Assembly: GCA_028714615.1 (NCBI GenBank) | Contig: JAQTMA010000076.1 | Location: forward strand, 1-17,201 | Direction: 5' to 3' | DNA length: 17,201 bases | From: Anaerolineaceae bacterium | Lineage (GTDB): Bacteria; Chloroflexota; Anaerolineae; Anaerolineales; Anaerolineaceae | Program-made: the position numbers and the translations under genes | Notes under the pieces: generated by a model | The model's input: only the letters and a program-made list of their open reading frames with translations | What the model was told of the DNA's origin: nothing | Databases searched by the model: none | In this document: one piece after another, positions 1 to 8,332 of the stretch | Numbering within the stretch: the stretch's first letter is position 1 | How the letters are laid out: every line of letters starts with the position of its first letter

Positions 1-1
1 T

Positions 2-1336
2 ATGAGACAAAAAGCGGAGAATCTGGTTAGGAGATTGCTCTATCCGGTGCGAGAGTTGCTCCGCTGGCTGACTCCGGGACTGGGGGTCAAACGGTGGTTA
101 GCGCTGCTTCTGGTAGGCATCACCCTGCTCGGTCTCGGCCTGGCTGTGCTGGTATTGGATATCTACCGAAACTCGCCAGAAGCCTGGTGGCTCCCGGCTC
201 TCTCGACCCTCTCCTTGCGTTTCCTGACTCGACCGCTGCGCGCCCTGATTTTTGGGGGGCTAGGCGCCGGGATGGTGCTGCTGGGGATTTGGGGCCTTAA
301 CCGCACTCTCCTGCGACCATTCCTCCGCCCCGGCCGCCCGGTGCTGGATACCGTCACTGCCTACCGACGCCGCGAACGCGGTCCACGCATCGTCGCCATC
401 GGAGGGGGCCACGGCCTGGCCTCCCTGCTGCGCGGCCTGAAAGAATATACCAACAACCTCACCGCAATCGTCACAGTGGCGGATGACGGGGGATCATCCG
501 GGGAGCTGCGTCGCACGATGGGTATCCTTCCCCCGGGTGACATCCGCAACTGCCTATCAGCCCTCTCTGACGATGAAGCCCTGATCTCGCAGCTTTTCCA
601 GTACCGCTTCGCCGAAGGCGCCGGACTGAATGGCCACTCGCTGGGGAATCTGCTCATCACAGCGCTCGCCGATATCACCGGCAGTTTTGAAGATGCCGTT
701 GCAGAATCCGGCCGGGTTCTGGCCATCCACGGGCAGGTGCTGCCATCTACTCTGCACGATGTTAAACTGACGGCAGATGTGCGCCTGGACGGCGTGGTTC
801 AAGAAGTGCGAGTCACCGGCGAGAGCCAAATACCTCAGGTCTCCGGGCAAATCCAACGGGTTTGGTTGGAACCGAACAACCCCTCCGCATATCCGCCCAC
901 CATTCAATCCATCCTGGCTGCCGACGTGATCATCGTCGGACCCGGCAGCCTCTATACCAGCTTGCTGCCCAACCTGCTCGTCCCCGACCTGGCTGAAGCG
1001 CTACGCGCCAGTCGTGCGCTCAAGCTGTTCATTTGCAATGTGGCTACCCAGCCGGGTGAAACGGATGGGTACAGCGCGGGAGATCACGTGCACACCATTG
1101 GCCAACACTTGAGCGGCAGCTTGTTCGACCTGGTACTGGCGAATAATTACTGCGAAGGCCGGCTCCCCCCGGGATCGACCTGGGTAACAGCGGATGATCC
1201 GGGCAGCCAGAGCTATCCTCTCTACCAGGCCAATCTGGTCGACCCGGATAATCCCTGGCGGCATAACCCGCAAAAACTGGCCAGGGTGATTATCGATTTG
1301 TTCGATGAAAAAACCGGCCCTTTATCTGGAGCTTAG
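2..1336 (+). CDS. yvcK: YvcK/CofD-like gluconeogenesis factor with N-terminal membrane anchor
   Basis: This is a 444-residue protein of the YvcK (GlmR) branch of the CofD fold. Members bind UDP-sugars and help cells partition carbon between gluconeogenesis and envelope precursors (known from Bacillus). The N-terminal ~120 residues carry two hydrophobic helices (about 33-55 and 80-100) that the classical ~320-residue protein lacks. The conserved core begins near residue 127, with the glycine loop IGGGHGL (133-139), VADDGGSSGELR (159-170), PPGDIRNCLSAL (178-188) and the GHSLGNL segment near 211-217. The ATG lies at base 2, so no ribosome site is visible and a slightly longer N-terminus cannot be excluded. 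The gene sits 84 bp upstream of gap, a context that fits a role in central carbon flux. Family assignment is firm; the membrane location is inferred from hydrophobicity. Confidence 0.92.
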   Translation: MRQKAENLVRRLLYPVRELLRWLTPGLGVKRWLALLLVGITLLGLGLAVLVLDIYRNSPEAWWLPALSTLSLRFLTRPLRALIFGGLGAGMVLLGIWGLNRTLLRPFLRPGRPVLDTVTAYRRRERGPRIVAIGGGHGLASLLRGLKEYTNNLTAIVTVADDGGSSGELRRTMGILPPGDIRNCLSALSDDEALISQLFQYRFAEGAGLNGHSLGNLLITALADITGSFEDAVAESGRVLAIHGQVLPSTLHDVKLTADVRLDGVVQEVRVTGESQIPQVSGQIQRVWLEPNNPSAYPPTIQSILAADVIIVGPGSLYTSLLPNLLVPDLAEALRASRALKLFICNVATQPGETDGYSAGDHVHTIGQHLSGSLFDLVLANNYCEGRLPPGSTWVTADDPGSQSYPLYQANLVDPDNPWRHNPQKLARVIIDLFDEKTGPLSGA

Positions 1337-2458
<1,122 letters not shown>

Positions 2459-2486
2459 CCTCTCTTCAGAGGGACCCGAAATAAAC

Positions 2487-2533
2487 TGCGATGCGTAGCG
2501 CCCGGATCGTTACCTGGTGCATTACGCATCGCA
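2487..2533 (+). repeat. 11-bp perfect inverted repeat in the gap-pgk spacer
   Basis: TGCGATGCGTA (2487-2497) and TACGCATCGCA (2523-2533) are exact reverse complements separated by 25 bases. The RNA could form a stem whose foot ends nine bases before the pgk ribosome site AAGGGAGG (2543-2550). There is no T-run after it, so it is not a standard intrinsic terminator. It could be an mRNA processing or stability hairpin, a translation-control element, or a protein-binding site. Confidence 0.65.
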
Positions 2534-2555
2534 TCTATTTTCAAGGGAGGAGCAC

Positions 2556-3731
2556 ATGTTCGAAAAAATGACGATTGCTGACGTAGATCTCACGCAGAAA
2601 AAAGTTCTGGTGAGGGTCGATTTTAACGTCCCGATCAATGATGGCAAGGTCGGCGATGATACCCGTATCCGCGCCGCCATCCCAACCATCCAATATTTGC
2701 TTGCGCACAGCGCAGCAGTCATTCTGACATCGCACCTTGGCCGGCCCAAGGGGGGAGCGGATCCGAAATATTCGCTCCGGCCTGTCGTCGCCCGCTTGAG
2801 CGAATTGCTCGGGAGGCCGGTCGAGTTCGCAGATGACTGTATTGGGCCTAAGGCTGAAGCAGCCGCCAGGTCGCTCAAACCCGGGCAAGTACTGCTGCTC
2901 GAAAACACCCGCTTTCATCCTGGGGAAGAAAAGAATGATATCGGAATGTCTCGCCAGTTGGCCAGCCTGGCGGACTTGTTCGTCAACGATGCTTTTGGCT
3001 CAGCGCATCGCGCTCACGCCTCGACTGAAGGCGTGACGCACTTCTTACCGTCTGTCTCCGGATTCTTGATGGAAAAAGAGATCAAATACCTGGGTCAGGC
3101 AATTGCCGATCCCAGGCGGCCATTCGTAGCCATTTTGGGCGGGGCAAAGATCAGCGATAAAATTGGGGTGATTCGCAACCTGCTTACCAAAGCCGACCAG
3201 GTGCTGATCGGCGGCGGAATGGCCAATACCTTCTTTAAATCACAAGGCTACCCGGTGGGCGATTCTCTGGTCGAAGACCAGGCCTTGGAGACTGCCCGCG
3301 AGATGCTCGCGCTGGGCTCTACGAAATTACGCCTGCCTGTTGATTTGGTGATTGCCGCCAAGTTCGATGCTGAAGCCGAATCGAAGGTAATCGCGACGGG
3401 ACCCGTGCCAGACGGCTGGCGCATCCTTGATATTGGTCCGAAAACTGTCGAAGCCTTTGCTAAGGTCATCAAAACAGCCGGGACGGTGGTGTGGAATGGG
3501 CCGATGGGAGTCTTTGAATTCCCACGTTTCGCTGATGGTACTTACGGGGTGGCTCATGCCATTGCCGATAGCAAAGCGACCAGTATCATTGGCGGCGGCG
3601 AATCGGTGGCTGCTATCCAACAATCCGGCCTGGCGGAGAAAATCACCCACATCTCCACCGGCGGAGGCGCCTCGCTGGAGATGCTGGAAGGATTGACCTT
3701 GCCCGGCGTAGCAGCATTACAAGACAAATAA
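2556..3731 (+). CDS. pgk: Phosphoglycerate kinase
   Basis: This 391-residue cytosolic enzyme transfers the acyl phosphate of 1,3-bisphosphoglycerate to ADP, following GAPDH in the pathway. Visible motifs are VRVDFNVP (19-26), GDDTRI (33-38), HLGRPK (60-65), [12 protein letters not shown] (116-127), [12 protein letters not shown] (143-154), GGAKISDKI in the hinge region, WNGPMGVFE, and the nucleotide-binding GGGES near the C-terminus. Length is normal for the family. I chose the ATG at 2556 because AAGGGAGG lies five bases upstream and the protein then starts like other PGKs. An in-frame GTG at 2517 would add 13 non-conserved residues inside the inverted repeat. It is probably co-transcribed with gap (97-bp spacer). 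Confidence 0.97.
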   Translation: MFEKMTIADVDLTQKKVLVRVDFNVPINDGKVGDDTRIRAAIPTIQYLLAHSAAVILTSHLGRPKGGADPKYSLRPVVARLSELLGRPVEFADDCIGPKAEAAARSLKPGQVLLLENTRFHPGEEKNDIGMSRQLASLADLFVNDAFGSAHRAHASTEGVTHFLPSVSGFLMEKEIKYLGQAIADPRRPFVAILGGAKISDKIGVIRNLLTKADQVLIGGGMANTFFKSQGYPVGDSLVEDQALETAREMLALGSTKLRLPVDLVIAAKFDAEAESKVIATGPVPDGWRILDIGPKTVEAFAKVIKTAGTVVWNGPMGVFEFPRFADGTYGVAHAIADSKATSIIGGGESVAAIQQSGLAEKITHISTGGGASLEMLEGLTLPGVAALQDK

Positions 3732-3749
3732 TTCTGCAGATTTCCAAAG

Positions 3750-3858
3750 GGTTGTCTACAAAGACGTTCCCATCCAAGAAGAACCCCTAGAGGTGGGTCT
3801 CGGACCCACCTCTACCGTTGAATATGGGGGTGGTCGTTAAAGGTTTTTTCAGACAACC
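3750..3858. repeat. MITE-like element with imperfect terminal inverted repeats
   Basis: GGTTGTCT (3750-3757) and AGACAACC (3851-3858) are exact inverted copies. Extending inwards, about 14 of 18 positions match. The pair encloses the strong palindrome at 3788-3814 and no coding sequence. Short length, terminal inverted repeats and a central palindrome are the usual look of a miniature inverted-repeat element. No clear target duplication is visible, so the call is tentative. Confidence 0.35.
3788..3814. repeat. 12-bp-stem palindrome downstream of pgk
   Basis: TAGAGGTGGGTC (3788-3799) and GACCCACCTCTA (3803-3814) are exact reverse complements with a three-base TCG loop. It lies 57 bp after the pgk stop and is the only plausible terminator-like structure there, but no T-run follows. 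A dispersed REP-type palindrome is at least as likely. Confidence 0.8.
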
Positions 3859-3878
3859 GCTTCGTTATTAAATCGGAG

Positions 3879-3884
3879 TATACT
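3879..3884 (+). promoter_or_regulatory. Possible -10 box before the haem-binding protein gene
   Basis: TATACT is located 21 bp before the ATG at 3905, with the ribosome site GGGAGG at 3891-3896. No clear -35 is visible, and the spacing to the start implies a leader of about 14-15 bases. Confidence 0.4.
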
Positions 3885-3904
3885 CAGCCTGGGAGGGAAA
3901 TCAA

Positions 3905-4345
3905 ATGATCAAACGAGTTTCAATTATCATCGGGGTCCTCATCCTCCTCAGCGTCGGGTGTCTGCTCCTGGCTCAGTTAGTTCCTTATGGACGCAATCAC
4001 ACCAACCCCCCTGTCGCGAACGAGCCCAAGTGGGATAGTCCGCAAACCCGAGAATTGGCGAAAACGGCTTGCTTCGACTGTCATTCGAACGAGACGGTGT
4101 GGGGATGGTATAGCAATGTGGCGCCATTCTCCTGGTTAATTCAAAACGATGTTGACGAAGGTCGTCGGGTGATTAACTTCTCGGAGTGGGGAGCAGCAAA
4201 CGCGCGTCGTTTACGGGAGATCCCCGAAGTGATTCAGGGGGGCAGTATGCCGCCCTTGCAGTATTCCCTCATCCACCCCAATGCCATCCTTTCTTCCACC
4301 CAGAAACAGCAATTGATCCAGGGATTTCAAACGATTCTAAAATAA
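3905..4345 (+). CDS. Membrane-anchored haem-binding-domain protein (CxxCH)
   Basis: This 146-residue protein resembles the bacterial haem-binding domain family (Pfam Haem_bd type). Residues 6-24 form one hydrophobic segment, so the rest probably faces outward. The c-type haem attachment motif CFDCH is at 56-60, followed by SNET, WGWYSNVAPFSWLI (66-79), a DVDEGRR segment and NFSEW (91-95), all typical of this family. The SMPP motif (114-117) offers Met115 as a possible axial ligand. A single-haem electron-transfer or redox-sensing role is plausible, but the family has no assigned reaction. The start has GGGAGG upstream. It stands between pgk and a glycosyltransferase without an evident functional link. 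Confidence 0.85.
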   Translation: MIKRVSIIIGVLILLSVGCLLLAQLVPYGRNHTNPPVANEPKWDSPQTRELAKTACFDCHSNETVWGWYSNVAPFSWLIQNDVDEGRRVINFSEWGAANARRLREIPEVIQGGSMPPLQYSLIHPNAILSSTQKQQLIQGFQTILK

Positions 4346-4407
4346 GGCATGTTTCAGGGCTAGCGCATGGAAGCATCATTCAGTAAATCGAGGTCAATAG
4401 GTCATCT

Positions 4408-5916
4408 ATGCTGAGTCAGTCATTGTCGACAGGTATTCTTACGATCATCATTGCCCTCTATTGCGTGTGTATCGTCATCCTGTCGTTGTATGGTTTTAAC
4501 AGCCTGGGATTGGCCATAATCTACCTGATCACCAGCAACCGGAAGCCGAGTATGGCAAAGCCCTCGGCAGATCCGAAAGATTGGCCCGTGGTTACCATAC
4601 AGCTACCCATCTATAACGAAAGCAGCATCATCACCCGCCTATTGGAAGCCGTGACGGGCCAGGATTACCCGCGAAACTGTTTCGAAATCCAGGTGTTGGA
4701 TGATTCCACGGATGAAACGACAGGCCAGGTCAGGAAACTGGTGGATGATTACCGCTCTCAAGGCTTCGATATTTGCATAATCCACCGGACGGTCCGGGAT
4801 GGTTATAAAGCTGGAGCGTTAAGCGAGGGACTGAAAACGGCCAAAGGTGATTACCTGGCAATTTTCGACGCCGACTTCGTTCCCCCGCCCGATTGGCTAC
4901 GCAAGGTCATGCGCGGTTTTGGAACAAACCCAAAGATTGGCTGCGTCCAGAGCCGTTGGGGTCATTTGAATTATAAGTACAATTTGCTGACCAATGCCGA
5001 AGGGCTTGGCTTGGATGCACATTTCCTCGTCGAGCAAAACGCCCGCGCGCGAACCAATATGTTCCTGGGGTTTAATGGCTCAGGAGGCATCTGGCGAAAA
5101 GCCTGCATCTTAGATTCCGGTGGTTGGCAATCGGATACGCTCACGGAAGACCTGGACTTGAGCTACCGCGCCCAGTTAAAGGGCTGGGAGATCAGCTATC
5201 TTCCCGAAATCGTCGTCCCGGGTGAGCTGCCTGCCCAGGTCGATGCTTTTAAGAACCAGCAGTACCGCTGGGCGAAAGGCAGCGCACAAACTTTCCGTAA
5301 ACTGATCTGGCAATTAATGCGGTCGAAGACACCCTGGCACAAACGCCTGATGGGGATAATGCACTTATCCATGTACATGCCTTTCCCATTCATTGTGGCA
5401 ACCCTGCTGCTCACCTTGCCTGTTGCCCTTTATGCATCACACATCTTAAACTACTTTGGCTGGACGATGGTTGGCAGCCTGGGGCCGCCACTACTCTATA
5501 CGGTAGCCCGGTCCGCTCAAAATCCACGCTTTCGAGATCGCTTAGTCCGCCTGCCCGCCTTGTTACTCATCGGTCTGGGAGTCTCGCTCAATTCTTCATT
5601 TGCGGTAATATCGGGAATCTTCTCCAAAGGTGGGGTGTTCCACCGCACTCCGAAGTTTAACTTACGTGGCAAAAAGGGGCAGTGGGCATCGAGCAAGTAC
5701 GCATTACCCACCAACCCCGTCGTGTATGGTGAAGTACTGCTGGCGCTGTATGCAGCATTCACGGTCATCATTCTCTGGCACACCAGCATGGGTAAGGTCA
5801 TTGCGCCAGGCATGGTTTATTACGCCATCAGCTACCTCTTTATGGCAAGTTTGAGTTTCACGCAAAGCTGGCAACTCCATCGCAGCCGGTCCGACTCTTC
5901 ACGCGATCCGTTCTAA
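4408..5916 (+). CDS. Processive-type family 2 glycosyltransferase, cellulose/mannan synthase-like
   Basis: This 502-residue inner-membrane protein has the D,D,D,QxxRW pattern of processive GT2 enzymes such as cellulose, mannan (CslA-like) and hyaluronan synthases. An N-terminal hydrophobic stretch (8-40) precedes the cytosolic catalytic domain (about 60-300), with VTIQLPIYNE (62-71), DDS (98-100), DAD (154-156), TED (247-249) and QQYRW (284-288). Four to five further hydrophobic segments follow (about 320-345, 351-366, 383-403, 439-458, 466-486). FHRTPKF (411-417) between them is typical of the CslA-like group. There is no PilZ domain, so no sign of direct cyclic-di-GMP control. The sugar and product cannot be read from the sequence. 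A weak AGGT precedes the ATG by five bases. No export partner is adjacent. Confidence 0.9.
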   Translation: MLSQSLSTGILTIIIALYCVCIVILSLYGFNSLGLAIIYLITSNRKPSMAKPSADPKDWPVVTIQLPIYNESSIITRLLEAVTGQDYPRNCFEIQVLDDSTDETTGQVRKLVDDYRSQGFDICIIHRTVRDGYKAGALSEGLKTAKGDYLAIFDADFVPPPDWLRKVMRGFGTNPKIGCVQSRWGHLNYKYNLLTNAEGLGLDAHFLVEQNARARTNMFLGFNGSGGIWRKACILDSGGWQSDTLTEDLDLSYRAQLKGWEISYLPEIVVPGELPAQVDAFKNQQYRWAKGSAQTFRKLIWQLMRSKTPWHKRLMGIMHLSMYMPFPFIVATLLLTLPVALYASHILNYFGWTMVGSLGPPLLYTVARSAQNPRFRDRLVRLPALLLIGLGVSLNSSFAVISGIFSKGGVFHRTPKFNLRGKKGQWASSKYALPTNPVVYGEVLLALYAAFTVIILWHTSMGKVIAPGMVYYAISYLFMASLSFTQSWQLHRSRSDSSRDPF

Positions 5917-6052
5917 ATCGAACCCCCAATCGAGCTATGCCGATTCAATCCCCTTCCGACCCTTTAAACACCGATGCGGGCTTATAGGGAATCTTCGTGC
6001 AGGATTTCCAATTAATTCTAGGTATGGCTTTTCATAGCTTCGGCGTCGGGCT

Positions 6053-6058
6053 TATAAT
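6053..6058 (+). promoter_or_regulatory. -10 box upstream of tpiA
   Basis: TATAAT lies 27 bp before the tpiA ATG, with a weak -35-like TTTTCA at 6029-6034 (18-bp spacing). CGGGCTTATA overlaps it (6047-6056) and occurs again exactly at 5977-5986, which may mark a second, weaker promoter. Apart from these, the 169-bp spacer after the glycosyltransferase shows no terminator or RNA gene that I can support. Confidence 0.6.
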
Positions 6059-6085
6059 CAAACAAATTTGCAGGGAGAGGAACCT

Positions 6086-6841
6086 ATGCGTAAACCCTTT
6101 GTTGCCGGAAATTGGAAAATGAACAAAACCATCGAGCAGGCCCGCTCACTCGTCTCGGATTTAGTTCCCGGACTACGCGCCGTCGCGAGTGTTGAACAGG
6201 TACTCTGCCCACCTTTTACCGACCTGTTGGCCATTTCTGCTATGCTGGCCGGAACCGAAATTGGTCTGGGTGCACAGAACATGTATTGGGAAACAGCGGG
6301 GGCGTACACCGGAGAAGTATCCCCGGCGATGGTCGCAGAATTATGTCACTACGTCATTTTGGGTCATTCCGAACGCCGCAGCTACTTCGGTGAGACGGAT
6401 GAGACTGTCAATCGTAAAGTAAAAGCTGCCTTCGCCTACCACCTGGCGCCTATCTTTTGCGTGGGAGAGACTCTGACCGAGAATGAAGCGGGGAGAACTA
6501 CTGAAGTCGTAACCCGCCAGGTGCGCGCCGGTTTGGATGGGGTGACCAGCGAGCAGATCGGTACCCTGGTGATCGCCTACGAACCGGTCTGGGCGATTGG
6601 CACCGGTCGGGCCGCCACTGCTCAGGGCGCCAATCAGGTGATCGCCGAGACCATCCGCAAACCGCTCCAGGAGCTCTATGGCGACCTGGTTGCCCAGTCA
6701 GTTCGGGTATTGTATGGTGGATCGGTCACCGGTGCGAACGCCGCTGAATTCTTCACACAACCGGATATCGATGGCGCCCTGGTGGGCGGCGCCTCCTTGA
6801 AGCCTGAATTTGTGAAAATCGTTGAGGCCGCCGCGAAGTGA
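6086..6841 (+). CDS. tpiA: Triosephosphate isomerase
   Basis: This 251-residue TIM-barrel enzyme interconverts dihydroxyacetone phosphate and glyceraldehyde-3-phosphate. Catalytic residues are all in place: Asn9 and Lys11 in AGNWKMN (7-13), His94 in ILGHSERR (91-98) and Glu166 in AYEPVWAIGTG (164-174), the last including the flexible lid loop. YGGSV and GALVGGASL near the C-terminus form the phosphate-binding end. I start at the ATG at 6086, preceded by AGGGAGAGG (6072-6080), rather than a TTG 18 bases upstream, because the protein then begins MRKPFVAGNWKMN as in the family. It has its own promoter and is the third glycolytic enzyme of the cluster. Its stop codon overlaps the GTG of the next gene. 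Confidence 0.98.
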   Translation: MRKPFVAGNWKMNKTIEQARSLVSDLVPGLRAVASVEQVLCPPFTDLLAISAMLAGTEIGLGAQNMYWETAGAYTGEVSPAMVAELCHYVILGHSERRSYFGETDETVNRKVKAAFAYHLAPIFCVGETLTENEAGRTTEVVTRQVRAGLDGVTSEQIGTLVIAYEPVWAIGTGRAATAQGANQVIAETIRKPLQELYGDLVAQSVRVLYGGSVTGANAAEFFTQPDIDGALVGGASLKPEFVKIVEAAAK

Positions 6842-7599
6842 GTCTCCCCTCACTTCCGCAACCATTCGGTGGATTGCTGTGGTTGCTGCTGGCGCTGGGG
6901 CTGCTGTTATGGTCTCAGCGCCAGTTGCACAGCGAGCTGCAATCCATCTTGTTGCTCATTACGCGCCAGCCAACGGTTGCGTTGGTCATCTTCTCATTAT
7001 TGTTCTTCCCAGGTGTTTTCCTGCACGAGGCCAGCCACTTCCTGGCAGCCCGGTTGCTTGGCGCGCGTACCGGGCGCTTTTCACTCATCCCCCAGATGAT
7101 GCCCGGAGGACGTCTGCGTCTGGGATACGTGGAGGCTGCACCCGCCGGAGCGTTCCGGGATGCTCTCATCGGTGTTGCTCCTTTGCTATCCGGCGCCGGG
7201 TTGGTCGCCTGGGTCGGTTTGAACCGCTTGGGGTTGGGCGGATTGGAAGTTAAGCTGACGGGTGGGGGCATCCAGGCTTTACTGGCAGCGGTCGCAGGTA
7301 TTCCCCAACAGACCGACTTCTGGATCTGGTTCTACCTCGTTTTCACGCTGAGCTCGACCATGTTCCCATCCACATCCGACCGGCGCGGCTGGCTCTCCGT
7401 CAGCCTGGTGATCACCGGGCTGCTAATAGGCGCTATCCTGGCAGGCGCAGGGCCGTGGATGGCGCAAGCGTTAGTCCCGGGGTTGGAACGCGCCATGCAG
7501 AGCGTCGCCGCGATCTTCTCCGTCTGCCTGGCTGTCCAAGTTGTTCTGCTGCCGCCCCTCTGGCTCCTCCGGGTTGCCATCTCTAAAATGTGGGCATAA
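6838..7599 (+). CDS. Multi-pass membrane protein with HEASH zinc-peptidase-like motif (M50-like, uncharacterised)
   Basis: This 253-residue very hydrophobic protein has about six membrane segments (near 11-25, 46-62, 110-128, 145-172, 185-203, 222-245). FLHEASHFLAARLLGA (61-76) contains HExxH (His63, Glu64, His67) within or next to a membrane helix, as in M50/site-2 intramembrane proteases. A conserved-looking STMFPSTSDRRGW segment (173-185) near the next helix might supply the third zinc ligand (Asp181), in place of the NPDG of classical M50 proteins. Substrate and role are unknown. The GTG start shares GTGA with the tpiA stop, so translational coupling is expected, and GAGG at 6824-6827 lies upstream. 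Peptidase activity is inference from the motif only. Confidence 0.75.
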   Translation: MSLPSLPQPFGGLLWLLLALGLLLWSQRQLHSELQSILLLITRQPTVALVIFSLLFFPGVFLHEASHFLAARLLGARTGRFSLIPQMMPGGRLRLGYVEAAPAGAFRDALIGVAPLLSGAGLVAWVGLNRLGLGGLEVKLTGGGIQALLAAVAGIPQQTDFWIWFYLVFTLSSTMFPSTSDRRGWLSVSLVITGLLIGAILAGAGPWMAQALVPGLERAMQSVAAIFSVCLAVQVVLLPPLWLLRVAISKMWA

Positions 7600-7606
7600 G
7601 CAAATC

Positions 7607-8233
7607 TCAGCCGGTGCCGAACTGCCGGTCGCCCGCATCCCCTAAGCCCGGGACGATGTACCCACGCTCGTTCAGATGATCGTCAACGGCGGCCAGGTAA
7701 ATCGGCACATCCGGGTGGTGATCTTGCAAATTTCGAATGCCTTCCGGCGCCCCGATCAGGCCCACAAATTTTATTTTTTTTACACCCCAATTCTTGAGCA
7801 AGTCTACCGTCGCCACGGCGGAACCCCCGGTTGCCAGCATCGGGTCGAGGATCATACAAACCGATACTGTGGGCTCAATGGGTAATTTGTTATAGTATTG
7901 CACCGGCTTCAAGGTGCGCTCGTCACGGTACAGGCCAATGTGCCAGACTTCTGCTGAAGGCATTAATTCCCAGATGCCTTCGACCATTCCCAGTCCAGCG
8001 CGCAGTATGGGAACCAAACCAATTTTCTCCTGCAACTCTCTCCCAGAAGCGGACCCCATGGGTGTTTCCACGCTCACTGGAGATGTCGATAGGTCTGCGG
8101 TGGCTTCGTACGCGAGAAGTGCGGCCAGTTCACGCACCAACTCGCGGAATTTCTTCGGCTCTGTTGAGGTACTGCGCAGGCGGGCTAGCTTATGCGCCAC
8201 CAACGGGTGGGGAGAAGGGTAGATATTTGCCAT
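7607..8233 (-). CDS. upp: Uracil phosphoribosyltransferase
   Basis: This 208-residue cytosolic salvage enzyme makes UMP from uracil and PRPP. The PRPP loop is [11 protein letters not shown] (129-139). The uracil-binding C-terminus reads [17 protein letters not shown] (192-208), the family hallmark. [11 protein letters not shown] (73-83) and [11 protein letters not shown] (101-111) are also typical. I start at the ATG ending at 8233, with GGAGGA at 8239-8244 five bases upstream. A GTG at 8332 would add 33 non-conserved residues that run through the promoter. The gene converges on the HEASH protein with only seven bases between stop codons and no visible terminator, and diverges from ruvB. Confidence 0.97.
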   Translation of the reverse strand: MANIYPSPHPLVAHKLARLRSTSTEPKKFRELVRELAALLAYEATADLSTSPVSVETPMGSASGRELQEKIGLVPILRAGLGMVEGIWELMPSAEVWHIGLYRDERTLKPVQYYNKLPIEPTVSVCMILDPMLATGGSAVATVDLLKNWGVKKIKFVGLIGAPEGIRNLQDHHPDVPIYLAAVDDHLNERGYIVPGLGDAGDRQFGTG

Positions 8234-8264
8234 GAATATCCTCCGCGGAACTGGAATTTCTCCA

Positions 8265-8270
8265 ATTATA
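8265..8270 (-). promoter_or_regulatory. -10 box for upp
   Basis: On the minus strand TATAAT lies 31 bp upstream of the upp ATG, giving a leader of about 25 bases containing the GGAGGA ribosome site. The palindrome at 8282-8294 covers the position where the -35 would fall. Confidence 0.55.
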
Positions 8271-8281
8271 GCTTGAAATGG

Positions 8282-8294
8282 TGACCATTGGTCA
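8282..8294. promoter_or_regulatory. 13-bp palindrome between divergent upp and ruvB (operator candidate)
   Basis: TGACCATTGGTCA is a perfect 6-1-6 inverted repeat. It overlaps a second short palindrome, ATGGTGACCAT (8278-8288). It sits over the -35 position of the upp promoter and just upstream of the -35 position of ruvB, where one bound dimer could affect both genes. No regulator is known from the sequence. Confidence 0.4.
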
Positions 8295-8319
8295 TCGTTT
8301 GGGGGCGTAGAAAAACGGG

Positions 8320-8325
8320 TATAAT
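8320..8325 (+). promoter_or_regulatory. -10 box for ruvB, leaderless arrangement
   Basis: GGGTATAAT ends seven bases before the ruvB ATG (8333). Transcription normally begins about seven bases after the -10, so the message would start at or next to the start codon. No ribosome site is present. Confidence 0.6.
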
Positions 8326-8332
8326 TTACCAC

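Noticed and set aside
2517..2555. Upstream GTG start for pgk
   Set aside because: The extra 13 residues are not PGK-like and fall in the inverted repeat; the ATG at 2556 has a good ribosome site.
3905..5916. Exopolysaccharide operon with the haem-binding protein
   Set aside because: Only one glycosyltransferase is present; no export, polymer-modifying or PilZ component is adjacent, so an operon function cannot be supported.
7831..8235. 134-residue open frame antisense to upp
   Set aside because: It is a shadow of the conserved upp frame, with no recognisable domain.
8234..8332. Upstream GTG start for upp
   Set aside because: It would translate through the -10 box and the palindrome; the ATG at 8233 has GGAGGA at ideal spacing and gives the usual length.
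8288..8332. Upstream TTG start for ruvB
   Set aside because: It starts before the TATAAT box that should produce the transcript, and the added residues are not conserved.
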